Positions 1-10,980 of a stretch of DNA of 64,000 bases are shown piece after piece; positions within the stretch are counted from its first letter, which is position 1, and every line of letters begins with the position of its first letter. The stretch spans positions 78,816-142,815 of the forward strand of contig NW_020312044.1 of the NCBI RefSeq assembly GCF_002999335.1, read 5' to 3'. The notes below the pieces were generated by a model. The model was not told the DNA's origin. It saw only the letters and a list, made by a program, of their open reading frames with translations, and made no database searches. This DNA is from Cyclospora cayetanensis (lineage: Eukaryota; Apicomplexa; Conoidasida; Eucoccidiorida; Eimeriidae). The translations under genes were made by a program, and so were the position numbers.

Positions 1-3000
1 CGCAATTGCCCCAAGACGTCGTGCTGCTGCTACAAAGGGTAGATGAACTGCAGCAATTATTGCAGCAGCTGTTGCAACAGTGGGAGCAGCTACTGAGTGA
101 GGAGTACACACAGCGCCGCCAACTCGAGAAGTCTGTCCGGTCGCTTGCAAAGAGGACGTACAAGCTTGACAAGGTGTGCGCCTCCGTGATCAACACCTCA
201 GCGTGACCTCTATCTAAGGCTAGACCTTTAGTGCTAAGTTTATGCTGTGAATATTAACTATTCCGTCGGTCGTTCAGAGCCTGAATGACGTGTAGAATAG
301 GTCGCGTGTTCTGAATGCCTTAGGCGTGTTCACAAGCTGTAGCTCGTACATCCCAGCGTTGGTCATTGAACGGACTTGTTTTTGCTTGTCTTGCTTTTCC
401 GCTTGACGAAACGCGCTGATGCCGCGACTCTTGTTTTGTGTAGAGACTCGGGGAATGCGACCTAAGATTCGCCCCTCTGAGCCCACTGTTTACGCTGTTT
501 TGCCCGTGAGGTTCTGCAGGTACAGGGAAGGCTGATGCAGTTGAGCAGACAACGGTCTCGCCTCACGGCTGCAGAAATTGCCGCCATCATAGCAGGTCTG
601 CGGCTGCCTACTGGTGAAGGAGACGAGGCGGCAACTGCAGCAGCAGCTGCAGCTGCAGCTGCTGCTGCTGCGGAGGTGGGTGGCGGCTTTAGCACGAGCG
701 ACAGTGATGATGATGACGGAAACGAGTCGCTCGAATTCTTCGACTGCGATGAGGTGAGGCAGGCAGGCAGGCAGGTAGTACGGTCCAGGATCCAGCGATT
801 GTGTGGTGGAGTCTTGGCATACCCAAGAGTTGTTGGCAACGGCAGTCTGTAGGTAGGCTGCTAGCGATGCTGCGACAGCTGCTCATGGCGTCGATGCGCG
901 TTCAGATCCTGGATGACCAGGCAGGGACGTGCATAGATGTGGGCGCTTCGGAGAGAAGGCAGAAAGAAGAGGATGGCTCTTTCGTGACGGAAGCACCAGC
1001 CTCCAGCAGCCCTTCTGCCAGCGGTGCCGAGAGCTTGAACAGCAGCAGCAGGGGGTCCCCCTTCTCGGCTTCAACGAATGCTCCTCTCACCCTGGCAGCC
1101 TGCAACTGCCCCTTAGGGGGACTCTTTCCAGCCCAGCGTTTGGCGCTGCCGAAGCCTCGGACGGAATTCAAAGTAGACACGCCCTATACCCTTAGTTCAA
1201 AACGAAAGCCAGCTTCTAAAGGGACGCTGGAGTTTGCGGTCCGAAGTTTTGGCTGTTTGCTGACTCTCGTGAAGAACGAGCTCCCCAACTCTCTACGACC
1301 AAGGTATCTCGCTGTTTGTGTGCGCGCGAATGTACGTACAGTTCGCGGAGTCAGTGTTTTCGATGTGCACTCCTGCAGGTGAACCTCTGGTCAGTGCTGA
1401 AGGATTGCATTGGACGGGACCTGAGCCGCATAGCAATGCCGGTCTATTTCAACGAGCCAACGAGTTTCCTCCAAAGGCAGTGCGAGGATCTCCAATATGC
1501 TGACCTCCTCAACCTTGTGCGCGAGCTGGTTTTTTGAGTTGTCGTAGGCTTCGGGTTGGAGTCGCTACACCGCGCGACAGCCCATAGAGGGCGCATCAGG
1601 AGCCAGAAGGGGTTGGGGAGTTGGTTTGAATGGGCATGTGTGTGTTGACGACGCAAGGCATCGCGTTTTCCGCGAAGTGTGGATCGGCTGTTGGCGCTTA
1701 CGGTCTTCGCGCTCTCTCCCTATGCATCCGCAGTTGGCAGGTAAGCCGAGGCGAGGAAAAGCGCCTTTAAAAGGCGAGGTTCAGCAGGCTGTCAAGCCTG
1801 AGAATCTGACGTTCATCGCTTTTATCCAGAGAACGAAGCATCAAGGTTTGGATACGCTAACCATTTTGGAGTCTGACTGTTTTGCTCGTCATTCAGGACG
1901 TACAAGCCCTTCAATCCGTTACTGGGGGAGACATTCGAGCTCGTTCATCGGGGATTTAGGTTCCTGTCGGAGCAAGTAAGGCCTGAACTCTGGGGCGAAG
2001 AAGCATATGCATTCGCTGGGGAGAATTCTCGTGCCGCTCCCCGCCACCTCCTCCTGATCTTTGTGCCGCATGCGGCTGATGTTGGATGTGGGGTGAAGGC
2101 ACTCGCGCGGGAGCTTGTGTGCAGTAGCATTCTATATTTCATGAACATTTGGAAATGCGGTTTGTCTCTTCGAAGGTGGGGCATCATCCCCCTATTACGG
2201 CCTACGTGGCAAACGCGCCAGAGTTCTCATGCGAGGGTTGGATGACGGTCCGCAACCGTTTTTCTGGAAAGTCTCTCGAGGTGCTTTGCGTCCTTCCTAA
2301 TCCTGAACTGGCCTTGCCCCTTGCTCTCCTCAGAGACGCTATAGACGTCGAAGTTTGATTGCAGAGGGGGCAGTTGTGCAAGCTCTGCCTCGCAATGGCG
2401 TTTCTAAAATGAAGCCCACAGCAGTCCTGTAAATCTACGTAATACACAACTCTGCCTCGCAGGTAACAATGCCGGGTATGGCCCGTGTCATGCTGCATCG
2501 GACGGGAGAACGATTTTCTTACAAAAGGATCAAGATGCTGGTGCATAACGTCATATGGGGGAAACTCTGGATTGAAGTGTAAGCACGTGGCTGCGCGTTT
2601 GGGTTTGGCCTTGGGCTTTTTCTAACGGGTGTTTTACGATTGCAACAGGGGCGAACTCCGAATCGCGCTGAATCCTCAGAGGCTTCGGCTTTGAGTATAC
2701 GTTCTGCAGAGACGGGACGTGTTTGGTTCAAAACGAAACCACGGGAGACTTCTCTGTGCTGCAATTCTTGAGGAAAGGATGGCAAGCGAACCCAGAATCC
2801 AAAACTTTAGGCTATAGGATGCGCTTTGCGGCTCCCTTCATGGGGGCCGGCTTTAGTGTGTGTATGGAACAGGCGGTTCTTTTATTTGTGGCTCAAAGGT
2901 GTGCAGCTCAGGGTGTGTCATCTATCGATGAGGGACTGCTGTTGAGGGGTGTTGTGCCTCAGGCTTGATAAGACTTGCCATCACGTCCGAGCGATTATTT

Positions 3001-4522
3001 TTGACGCCTCTGGGCGACCTTACTACCGCCTTTCCGGTGATTTTGATGCTCTAAATCTTCGAGAATCAGCCGTACTGGCGACAAATCTTCGCTGTGTAGC
3101 CTCTCCTCGTCGCACACAGCGCTGCCGTCTGCCCTCGGCAGCCTTCGTCTCGTATCACTGTTGCGAAGCCGAGGGTGCTGCTGGGTGCACTTCAAAGCAG
3201 CAGGCAAGGGCGTAGAGTGTTCGCTGCAGGGCAGTGGTCCACCGCCCTCTACGTTGAGGAAGCTCCTCCCTTCAACCCCCACAAAAGTTGGAAAGTTCCT
3301 CCTCAGGTGGGTTGTAGAGGTTTTTTGCACTCAAGGCTTCAAGACTGCGTGGCTCTAGGCTCCTAGGGTTCAGACTTCCGAGCATGATGCCGGCTTCGGG
3401 GGATCTTTATGAACATTCAGGTGGATGAATTTCGAAGGAGCGAAACAGGCCCACCAGCGGATAGCCCCGACAATCAGCTGGACGCCGTCATTTCCCGTAG
3501 GTGTTCAGGTTTATTAGACAGCTGGGGCCTGAGCGTGTCGAAGCCATCGAGCTCCCGCCCGCTGAATGCATCTGGATGATCTCGGGCTGTTCTATGCTTT
3601 CGCCGGGTTTTTCGCAGAGTACTGGGAGTCCATTCCTTGGATAGAAGCTTCAAAGCGCCTTATATGGCGTCCAGCGGCACGCCCTCCTAATGCGGACCAG
3701 TTTTATGGATTCGGGTCGGCCTTCGTACTCGAGTCATCATCTAGGCTCGCATTTCGAACGCTGAAAACACTAACCCCGGTGGCGCAGGTGTTGAGGGGTG
3801 GCTTTTGCTCCTGGCAGACATCGCGGCATCCCCTCCTGAACGCCCTTGCGCTTTTTTGTATTGTTTAGGCTGCTGCTTAGGGGGTTTCCTTGCAGGTACT
3901 TCACGATGGAGCTAAACGAGCTGTCGCAGGAGTACGCCGCGCATGCAGCACCGACCGACTCCCGGCGTCGGCCAGACCAACGGCTGTACGAGGAGGGCTC
4001 TGTGGATGAGGCGGTCCAACACAAGAACAGGCTTGAGGAGAAACAAAGGTATGAGCACTGAAAAAAAAATACCCTAGGGCAAACTCATATCATACAAATA
4101 GTACACTTAGTGGCCCTCCGCGCTTCGCTCTACAGAAGGGGTTCGAAAGAAGCCTTAGATGTCGAGACTAGGGCCTATTCCTCGATTGCTCTACGGGTTG
4201 CATCCTAGAAATTGTCTCGGGTTTGCGGCTTTTGCAGAGCTGTTGCGCGTATGCGGCCACGCGGAGAGGCAGATTACACCCCCATGTGGTTTATGCGGCA
4301 ACCAGACTCAGAAGAGTGGGTGTACAAGGTAAAGCAAAGCCCATGAGCTCTTCGTTGAACTAGAATACCAGTTTGCTGGTGCTGGGTTGCATGCAGTGCT
4401 GACACTCAAGGCTTGTCTAATAAGTTTAGCCTTTCGATATTCGCGTGTGAATTCATTCTCAGGGGGGATACTGGGAAGCGCGCGATTCCGGCAACTGGAG
4501 TTGCTGTCCCGACATCTTCTAA
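1..4522 (+). CDS. Oxysterol-binding protein-related protein (ORP), 5'-partial, spliced
   Basis: The OSBP/ORP family moves sterols and phosphoinositides between membranes at contact sites. Family motifs appear in order across many exons: a coiled coil (6-173), an acidic Ala-rich linker (520-753), the WSVLKDCIGRDLSRIAMPV block (from 1379), YKPFNPLLGETFELVHRG (1897-1975), the VGHHPPI signature (2176-2280), VMLHRTGERFSYKRI and GKLWIE (2463-2578), ELNELSQEYAAHAAPTDSR (from about 3897) and the C-terminal GYWEARDSGNWSCCPDIF ending in TAA at 4520-4522. Reading phase agrees at the junctions I could check: 173/520, 1740/1897, 1975/2176, 2280/2463 and 2578/2710. The exons between about 2785 and 3900 are less certain. 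Pieces there (HHVRAIIFDASGRPYYRLSG, about 2970-3050; YWESIPWIEASKRLIWRP, about 3620-3680) fit the family fold. An upstream part, possibly a PH domain, lies outside the window. The specific ORP subtype cannot be decided. Confidence 0.9.
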
Positions 4523-6607
4523 GTACAAGGTCACTGGAAAACTTGCACTATATGTTGTTTTTTCATGCACCTCCCCTCATGTAGAGACACAGGTGGCCTT
4601 TTATGAGGTAGGGTTTCTTGCGGCAATAATTAGATCTTGGGAAAGAGCAGTAGCCCTTTTAGGATGGCTCCCACATGCATGACTGCTGTCCTTTTTAGGC
4701 GATGTCAGCTGCAGTTTACAGTTTAGCGCAGAGACAAGCGCAGCTGCGTTTGCTTGCTCTTGGAAAAATCGGTGACTGGACAGTCAAGTTGTCATTTACC
4801 TATTCACTTGGTAGAAACACAGGGTACAAAACTGACGACCCAAGTACTTTTGAGTAGCACTATCTGGATTTAGGGCACCTTGAGTAGATAATCAGTGCAC
4901 ATAGGGTATGGCAGGATAGTTCACAGATGCTAAAGTTTCAGGCTTGGATGCAGTGTCAACACACCTTAGTCCTCGATGCCCACACAGGCTCAGGGACCTA
5001 TCCTGACGCTTTGCCAAGGGGCCGGAGCACGCATAATGCGTCAATGCACCAGCTGTGTGTACAGCTGTAGCTTACTGCATCTAACTATTTAGGCCATCCA
5101 AGTCACACAATCAGGTAGGGAACATTGATGCCTGCCATTCGGCTCACGTTGTTGCACCGAAGCGATAGCTCGAATGTTTCTAGGGATAAGTCCACACCAA
5201 ATTTTAACAAATGAAGGAGCCCAAACCTCACGATCTGCATATGAGAGCGCCAACTCACAACTTCGGCCCCCAAGCCTTCTGTCCTAGTGGCTTATCATGA
5301 ACGACGGCTGCAGCCCTCCCGCAGAACCTTGTTGGCGCTCTACCTGCTCTATCAAACTATTATACAAAGGGATACAAAACATTAGGATTATTTGCGCATG
5401 CAACGGGCAAAGCGGTACTTCAGCAATCACTAGCGTGACCGAGCACTTTTCCTCGGAAAGATGAAAGTACTGAGTGTCCGGTGCGACTTGTGTAAGCCGC
5501 TACAGTGAGAAGTTATCGCTGTACCCTAACAATCTATTTATTTTGCTTTATGTGTCTGCGTGTGAAAGTTTCAACCGCTCAGGACATGTAGGTACTCGCA
5601 GAAACCCTCAACTTCATGCCCTCCGGTCGAAAGGCTGTGGAAAGATGTTAATAAAGTGGGGGCAGCAAATCTCTCGAAGTAATGCATCTTTAATGGATCT
5701 CTTTTGGCTTCGATAGAGTGTTTGGGCATAGGCCTCATCCAGCGCTGCCCCAGGACCAACGCTTTTATCCTCAATTGCCAGAGGCATTTAACAAGCACGC
5801 GCATAATGTCGATGCTACGGGAGCCATTGATAGCCTTCTTGGGCGCGCTTGCACATATATATCTTTATTTTGATGTAGAGCTGCCCGTCTAGGACGAAAC
5901 TTTTCATAAAAATATCCCGTTTGAAAACCCTTTTGTGGCGTAGTCTCTTTACGGCTGCGAAGGCCATAGTTTTGCAAGCTACTCTCGAAGTAAGCTCAGA
6001 AAGCAGCACGGGAAATTTTAACATGAAGAGAAGAATGAAGCACCGTATAATTAACTAATTAGGCTTAATACTCATAACGCCACTCAGGCACAGGCCAACT
6101 CTGCAAGTGCATCGGGGCTGTGTGCGGCTCCCACGATATGGGACAAAGCGTCGAAGAATAAGTGAACAAAGTGGAGTAAACGAAAGAAGCTCATCAAGAG
6201 TACCAATAAAACAACTAAACTGTACTTGATCGTGGAAGACTGGGAAGCAGCTGTGGAGACAAGTCCCTCTTTAGAATTTACAACAGTGCATACGAATTTC
6301 GTGTATTTCCGATTGCAGCGGTCATACAGGTATGCAAGTCGCGCATCTCAGAGCTTTTGCACCTCCTGGTGCGTCTGCCACCTTACTTAGTTGAGCCGAT
6401 GTTCTCGGGATCATTAGTCGTTTTGCCTACAGCCGAAAACTGAAGCAGTCAGCAAACAGCCGAGGAGGCACAGGGCGAATACAGCTGCCTTAGCAAGCTC
6501 ACGCCCCGCTGCAATTTACTTTCTGTTTTTTGATGTTAGACAGAGAAAAGCAGTCCATTGACAGAGCAGAACATTTTTGAATCGGCTGGCTGCACTCTGA
6601 GCACCTG
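4523..6607. other. Intergenic region without recognisable gene
   Basis: About 2.1 kb between the ORP stop codon and the hydrolase start. Open frames here are short (65-89 codons), overlap on both strands and match no family I recognise. No triplet-repeat tracts are present. It should hold the 3' UTR of the ORP gene and the promoter and 5' UTR of the hydrolase, but no specific element can be pointed to. Confidence 0.5.
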
Positions 6608-8419
6608 ATGAGGAGGCACCAGGTGCCCCTGGTGCTGCTTTCCCTGTTGCTTAGCTTTGTGTTGCTGCTAGACCTACCATCAGCAATGGCATTTCTTGCC
6701 CGCCACGTCTTGCGACCGAGTGTAAGGCAGCAACTCCAGCCCGATATTTCACAGGTACAGCGCACACAACGGTGTTTCCACCTTCCCTCCGCTCTGCGAT
6801 CAAGCTCTACCGCCTCGCATCAGAGGCAGCAGCTGCATCAGCAAGGCAGATCCAGCAATGACCCCGCAGTAACTGCCGCTTACCGAAGCATGGCCACCAC
6901 TACCTCAAGCGGCCCCGGTAGCAGCAGTAGCAACGGTGGCATTGGTGATTTTAGTCCGCACTGTCACCTGCGTTTGCTCAGCGAGGAAGCTCGGTGCCTC
7001 TTTCCAGAGGCTGTGCCTCTTGCGTCAACTGAGGTTCCTCTCAGGTGCAGCAGCAGCAGCAACAGCCGCACCCATGGCAGTACTGCGAGCAACAGCAGCA
7101 GCAAGGAGGAGGTCTGGTATTTTTTGCTTCACGGAATCCTGGGTGGCCGTCGAAACCTCCGCAGTTTGGCTTTGGGTATGATCGCCTCTGAGACAGCGGC
7201 TCACGGTGTCTCTAGGGCTTTTTGTTTCGACTTACGAGGTCATGGTTGCAGCGGTCGGGGTGCTCTGAGGATCCACTTGATGGCACGCGATTTGTACGCG
7301 CAGATCTACTTGCTGCTTAGGGAAGAGGCCGCGAAGCGAGGCTTACACCCGTCCAGCGTCTCGACACACTTGTTTACTAGCGGCAGTCGGAAGGTGTTGC
7401 CACCTCACGGGGAAGGCGTGCAGCATGTTCAGGCACTAGCAAAGGCTTTGGGTATTCGTCTGGTACTCATAGGCCACAGTATGGGCGGCCTCGTGTGCAT
7501 GCAGACAGCGCTGGATGCTTTAGACTCCTCGCTCTTCAAGGCACTGGTAGTGCTGGATATTGCTCCTAGCCCTTACCTCCTGCATCCTCAGGCCGTGGCT
7601 CAGTCCGTTTCCTCCAAAGAGACAACCAGCATCTTCGTTCCCTCGGCAGCATCGACAGTGACGACGACTGATGCTGCGACTCCCAGCAGCAGCAGCGACA
7701 GCACCAGCAGCAGCAGTGAGTGTTGCCTGGATGTGGGGAGGATGGTGCCTCCCCCACGGGAGGGTGCGTACTCCTCTGCGGCCCTTGTGGGTATTTTGTT
7801 GGATCTGCCGCTGCCTTTATTCACATCAAAGGCTGCGGCAGCCAAAGCTCTGCAGCAGCTGCAGCCACCCGTCAAGCCTGCAGTGCTGCAGTGGCTGCTG
7901 CTCTCGCTCACCACAGAGACTCACAGGGAGGCAGAACTCAAGCACCTGCTCAGGGAGCAGGTACACGTTGGAAACGCAGAGAGAATGAGTCAGGGGGTCG
8001 TTCTCCCCTCCGAGACAGACCCTCAGGACCACGAGAGCCTCAAGCAGCATTTGCAACAGCCACAGCTGCAACAACAACAGGAGCAACAGACAGAACGCTT
8101 GATGTGGCATTTGGATTTGCATCACTTGGGTGCCCTTGTGTCTCGAAACCGCTCGCTCGGTTTGTCCGCTGCACCCCTTTCAGTGCACGATCCACAACAG
8201 TCGCTGTCTGAGGGGCACAGGGAGCCTTACAAAGCCCCCACGCTATTTATCCGAGGCTCTCAGTCTCCCTGGCTGGATTATAAATTGCAAGGACCAGCCA
8301 TACAGAGACACTTCCCAGGCGCTGTGCTGCGGGAAGTTGCACAAGCTGGTCACTGGCTCCATGCACAACAACCCCAAAAAACGCAGCAAGTCATTCAGGA
8401 GTTCTTGCAATCGATTTAA
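6608..8419 (+). CDS. ABHD11/YbfF-like alpha/beta hydrolase with repeat insertions
   Basis: A single-exon serine hydrolase of 603 residues, about twice the usual size of ABHD11. Landmarks are the oxyanion strand LLHGILGG (His175), FDLRGHGCSGRG, the nucleophile elbow GHSMGG (Ser291), LDIAPSPYLLHP, the LFIRGSQSPWL strand, and the final AGHWLH with the likely catalytic His582. These match the ABHD11 group, which in animals is a mitochondrial esterase. The acidic triad residue is not obvious. Extra length comes from Ser/Thr- and Gln-rich inserts at about residues 90-115, 355-375 and 475-500. The N-terminus is a hydrophobic signal-like segment (VPLVLLSLLLSFVLLL) followed at Met27 by a basic, helix-prone stretch resembling an organelle presequence. 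Start choice therefore affects predicted targeting. Substrate is unknown. Confidence 0.82.
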   Translation: MRRHQVPLVLLSLLLSFVLLLDLPSAMAFLARHVLRPSVRQQLQPDISQVQRTQRCFHLPSALRSSSTASHQRQQLHQQGRSSNDPAVTAAYRSMATTTSSGPGSSSSNGGIGDFSPHCHLRLLSEEARCLFPEAVPLASTEVPLRCSSSSNSRTHGSTASNSSSKEEVWYFLLHGILGGRRNLRSLALGMIASETAAHGVSRAFCFDLRGHGCSGRGALRIHLMARDLYAQIYLLLREEAAKRGLHPSSVSTHLFTSGSRKVLPPHGEGVQHVQALAKALGIRLVLIGHSMGGLVCMQTALDALDSSLFKALVVLDIAPSPYLLHPQAVAQSVSSKETTSIFVPSAASTVTTTDAATPSSSSDSTSSSSECCLDVGRMVPPPREGAYSSAALVGILLDLPLPLFTSKAAAAKALQQLQPPVKPAVLQWLLLSLTTETHREAELKHLLREQVHVGNAERMSQGVVLPSETDPQDHESLKQHLQQPQLQQQQEQQTERLMWHLDLHHLGALVSRNRSLGLSAAPLSVHDPQQSLSEGHREPYKAPTLFIRGSQSPWLDYKLQGPAIQRHFPGAVLREVAQAGHWLHAQQPQKTQQVIQEFLQSI

Positions 8420-9402
8420 ACTCACGAATATTAATGACGCCTTGACTACTGCTGCAATTGCCGCAGCGGGAGCCGTTGAAGCTGCTGGAGCCAATGTAAC
8501 AGATAGAACCACAATCGGTGTTCCAGCAACATTTGCCACAGCCCACCGCATGCGTGCCTGCAGCTTTTGGCTTCAAAGTTTCCAGCAGATCGCAGATCGG
8601 ACAGTTTAAAATCCTTTTGCACTCGCCGAGCAGTCTCTGCGTGCGCGCCACAGTACTTGTGGCAGTCCACCTGTTCATCAACATCGAACAATTCGTTTCC
8701 GATACCTTTTTGCAGCAGATCTGCTGTCCTCAATTGCAGTGAGGTCCATAAACACAGATTTGCTGGAATCCCCGAAAGATGCATTAGAGGATGCTTCTTT
8801 CGGGGATTCCAGCAAATCTGGTCCACCCAGTGAGAGCTGCTTTATTGGCCTAGTGCTGTGTTTCGTAAGGCTTCAACTGCGTATGTACCTTTATGCCCGC
8901 AATGCATTTCCTTCAGTCAGCTTGGACTGTGCTGGTAGAATTGCTAGCTTCTCCCAGGTTCGCTTCGCTCAGTCCTCTATGTTTCATGTATTGTACCGTG
9001 AGGACGTTCCTCTGCAATTGAGGTGTAGGTGGAGAGTGGCTGCAGCTGTTAGACATCTTGGCATTTGAACACAGAAGAAGAATCATGTGCTGGGCTAGGC
9101 CATGATTTAGGCGGTTTCTAGCACACTGGTTACATTTCACTAGAAAACTAGTGAACAGTTGACGAGTTTATTTCGTCGTTCGTATTACCTAAAGCAATAC
9201 ACAGGATTATTAACTTGATATAAGAAGACGCAATGCTGTGTGCATGTGCAGCAGTCTTCTTGGGACTTGACCCCACGAACGCCTTCTAACTAATCCCCAT
9301 CTGCCTTGACTAAATGCACAAAACTCGTTAATCTTCAACTTAGCTGCAGCGGTCACTCCGGAATTCTGTAAGCATAACAAGGAGGCGTGAAGGGTTGCTT
9401 GC
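8420..9402. other. Spacer between hydrolase and retroelement remnant
   Basis: About 1 kb holding the hydrolase 3' flank and the hairpin at 8755-8820. A plus-strand frame at 8739-9068 is open but shows no recognisable domain. The frame just before 9403 does not show the upstream reverse transcriptase blocks, so the retroelement appears truncated or too decayed to read here. Confidence 0.45.
8755..8820. repeat. Near-perfect inverted repeat / long hairpin
   Basis: Left arm 8755-8779 and right arm 8796-8820 are exact reverse complements over 25 bases. After one T:T mismatch the stem continues for 4 more base pairs (8781-8784 with 8791-8794), leaving a 6-base loop at 8785-8790. In RNA this would be a stem of about 30 bp. 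It lies about 340 bases after the hydrolase stop codon, so it could be in that gene's 3' UTR, or be a tiny foldback element. Confidence 0.9.
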
Positions 9403-10980
9403 ATGGAAACCATTTTAGTACTCCGCCTGAATCTTCAAGAGCATGTACAGCCCCTAAGGCGAGCACTTCAGTTGTTGTGGAGCAAGAAGTCGATGGAAAA
9501 CGCACGCAAGTACTCGCATTTTACAAGCAAAGTTCTAGGATCCCGCATCTTGGTCGGAGGGCTTAATGCGGATCTGGCAAAATCAAGCCAAACACGGCGT
9601 AGCTTGTATTGGGAACTTTATGGGCCTACACGTTATGGCTTAAATTTCATTCCTAGATTTGTTCCGATCGTTGCTCTTTTGGATGATCTGCTTGGGGAAA
9701 TTCCATCTGTCATCTGGAGAGGTGGCATGATGCCCCAGCAACGATGTGTTGCAGGCTTCTCAAAACTCTTCCACTACTCGCACTACCCTAATTTGAACAC
9801 CCTTTCTTCCTGATTGCCGATACCAGTGGTGTATTAGTGGTGTTACTTTCTCGCTACAGACTACAAACTCTCCAGAGCTCCAAATTATTCCTTGCGAACA
9901 TCCTAGCTTCACCGAAACTGAGGAGCTTTATCCACTGCAGCTGAATGAATTTTGTGCGGTGTAGAGGTTGGGTTTGAAAATACAAAACAGTTTATTGAGA
10001 CGCCATTTTACAGATTGGACCAGCTATCATGCTTATGCATACCTTGAGAAGGTGTTTCAAGATTTTGATAATCTTAGAGTTGTTCGCTGGCTTGGAATTC
10101 TCCTGCAGTACTATCCAGTACAAAGGGCATTCCCGCAGCAGTCGACGACGCGCTCTCGCGATGCCTCAGTGGCCACCATTGTGCAGCGCAGCCGCTCTGG
10201 TCTGCAGTGCTTTACAACTACTATCGAAATTGTATGAGTCTTAGAAACTGTGATACCAGTGCATCAGCTACTTTTGCCAGTATCAGAATGCCAAAAGGGC
10301 AAAGCATTACCACTTTTATGATGACCTGATGTGGCTACAAAGAAAGCGGTGACTTCGTTGCTTGTAGATTCCGACTTTGCTTCACAGCACCGTTTCGCCC
10401 AGTACGCATGCTAATCTCCTTTCGAGCCCAGGTGAAAGCTAAACTACAGTGCTGAGTTCTCCCGGCCCTTCTAGTTACTTAATATGCGTCCTGCGGCAGA
10501 GAAATATGCACTGTTAGTCCCAGATTGTCAACCGCTGAAGCCACGCAAGTCGCCTGAATAAGGTCTTTGCAGAGCGTTCCGCCTTCTGAAAGCATTTGGA
10601 CTGATCCGACTGTGAAACTTTTTCTTGGACTGCAAAGGGTCGGAATAGCATTTATGTAGTAGTCAAAGTCTGCAAGTATAACCATTTCATTGCTTGCCCC
10701 AGCTCTGGCATGCCTCAGACAGTCGCTCAATATTTCTTGAACCATGCCTGGAGGCTCCATGGATTCCCTAAGGGTACCATTACGGATGGGCATCCAACGT
10801 CAGTCAGTGATTTCCGGAGCGGCTTTATGCCGACCATGCACAGCGACCATAATCTGGCAAAGGGAATCACTTTGAGGCGGATGGACAGACAGAACCCACC
10901 AACCGCATTTCCCAGCAGCCTTTGCGAGTCTATGCTTATACAAATGCAAGCGTGCTACTCAATTTTTTTTCTTTCGCTAT
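9403..10980 (+). mobile_element. Degenerate Ty3/gypsy-type LTR retrotransposon remnant (RT-RNase H-integrase)
   Basis: Frames on the plus strand line up in the order expected for Ty3/gypsy pol. At 9403-9810 METILVLRLNLQEHVQPLRR matches the strand after the RT catalytic YxDD box (apparently changed), then ENARKYSHFTSKVLGSRILV and FIPRFVPIVALLDDLLG. At about 9800-9850 FFLIADTSGVLVVLLS resembles the RNase H start (usually TDASG). At about 10000-10180 RVVRWLGILLQYY matches the RNase H end. At 10642-10860 NSIYVVVKVCKYNHFIACP and AQYFLNHAWRLHGFPKG match the integrase core. At about 10862-10970, in another frame, HFEADGQTEPTNRI matches the HPQTDGQTERxNR block. At least two frameshifts and lost catalytic acids show that it is dead. 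LTRs, gag and protease were not found. Confidence 0.82.

Noticed and set aside
10250..10352. Segment CQYQNAKRAKHYHFYDDLMW as a glucan synthase exon
   Set aside because: The short YDD-like match is outweighed by its position inside the retroelement remnant, between RNase H and integrase.
10479..10793. 104-codon minus-strand frame that looks protein-like
   Set aside because: It is antisense to the integrase core of the retroelement remnant, where the plus-strand match is much better.
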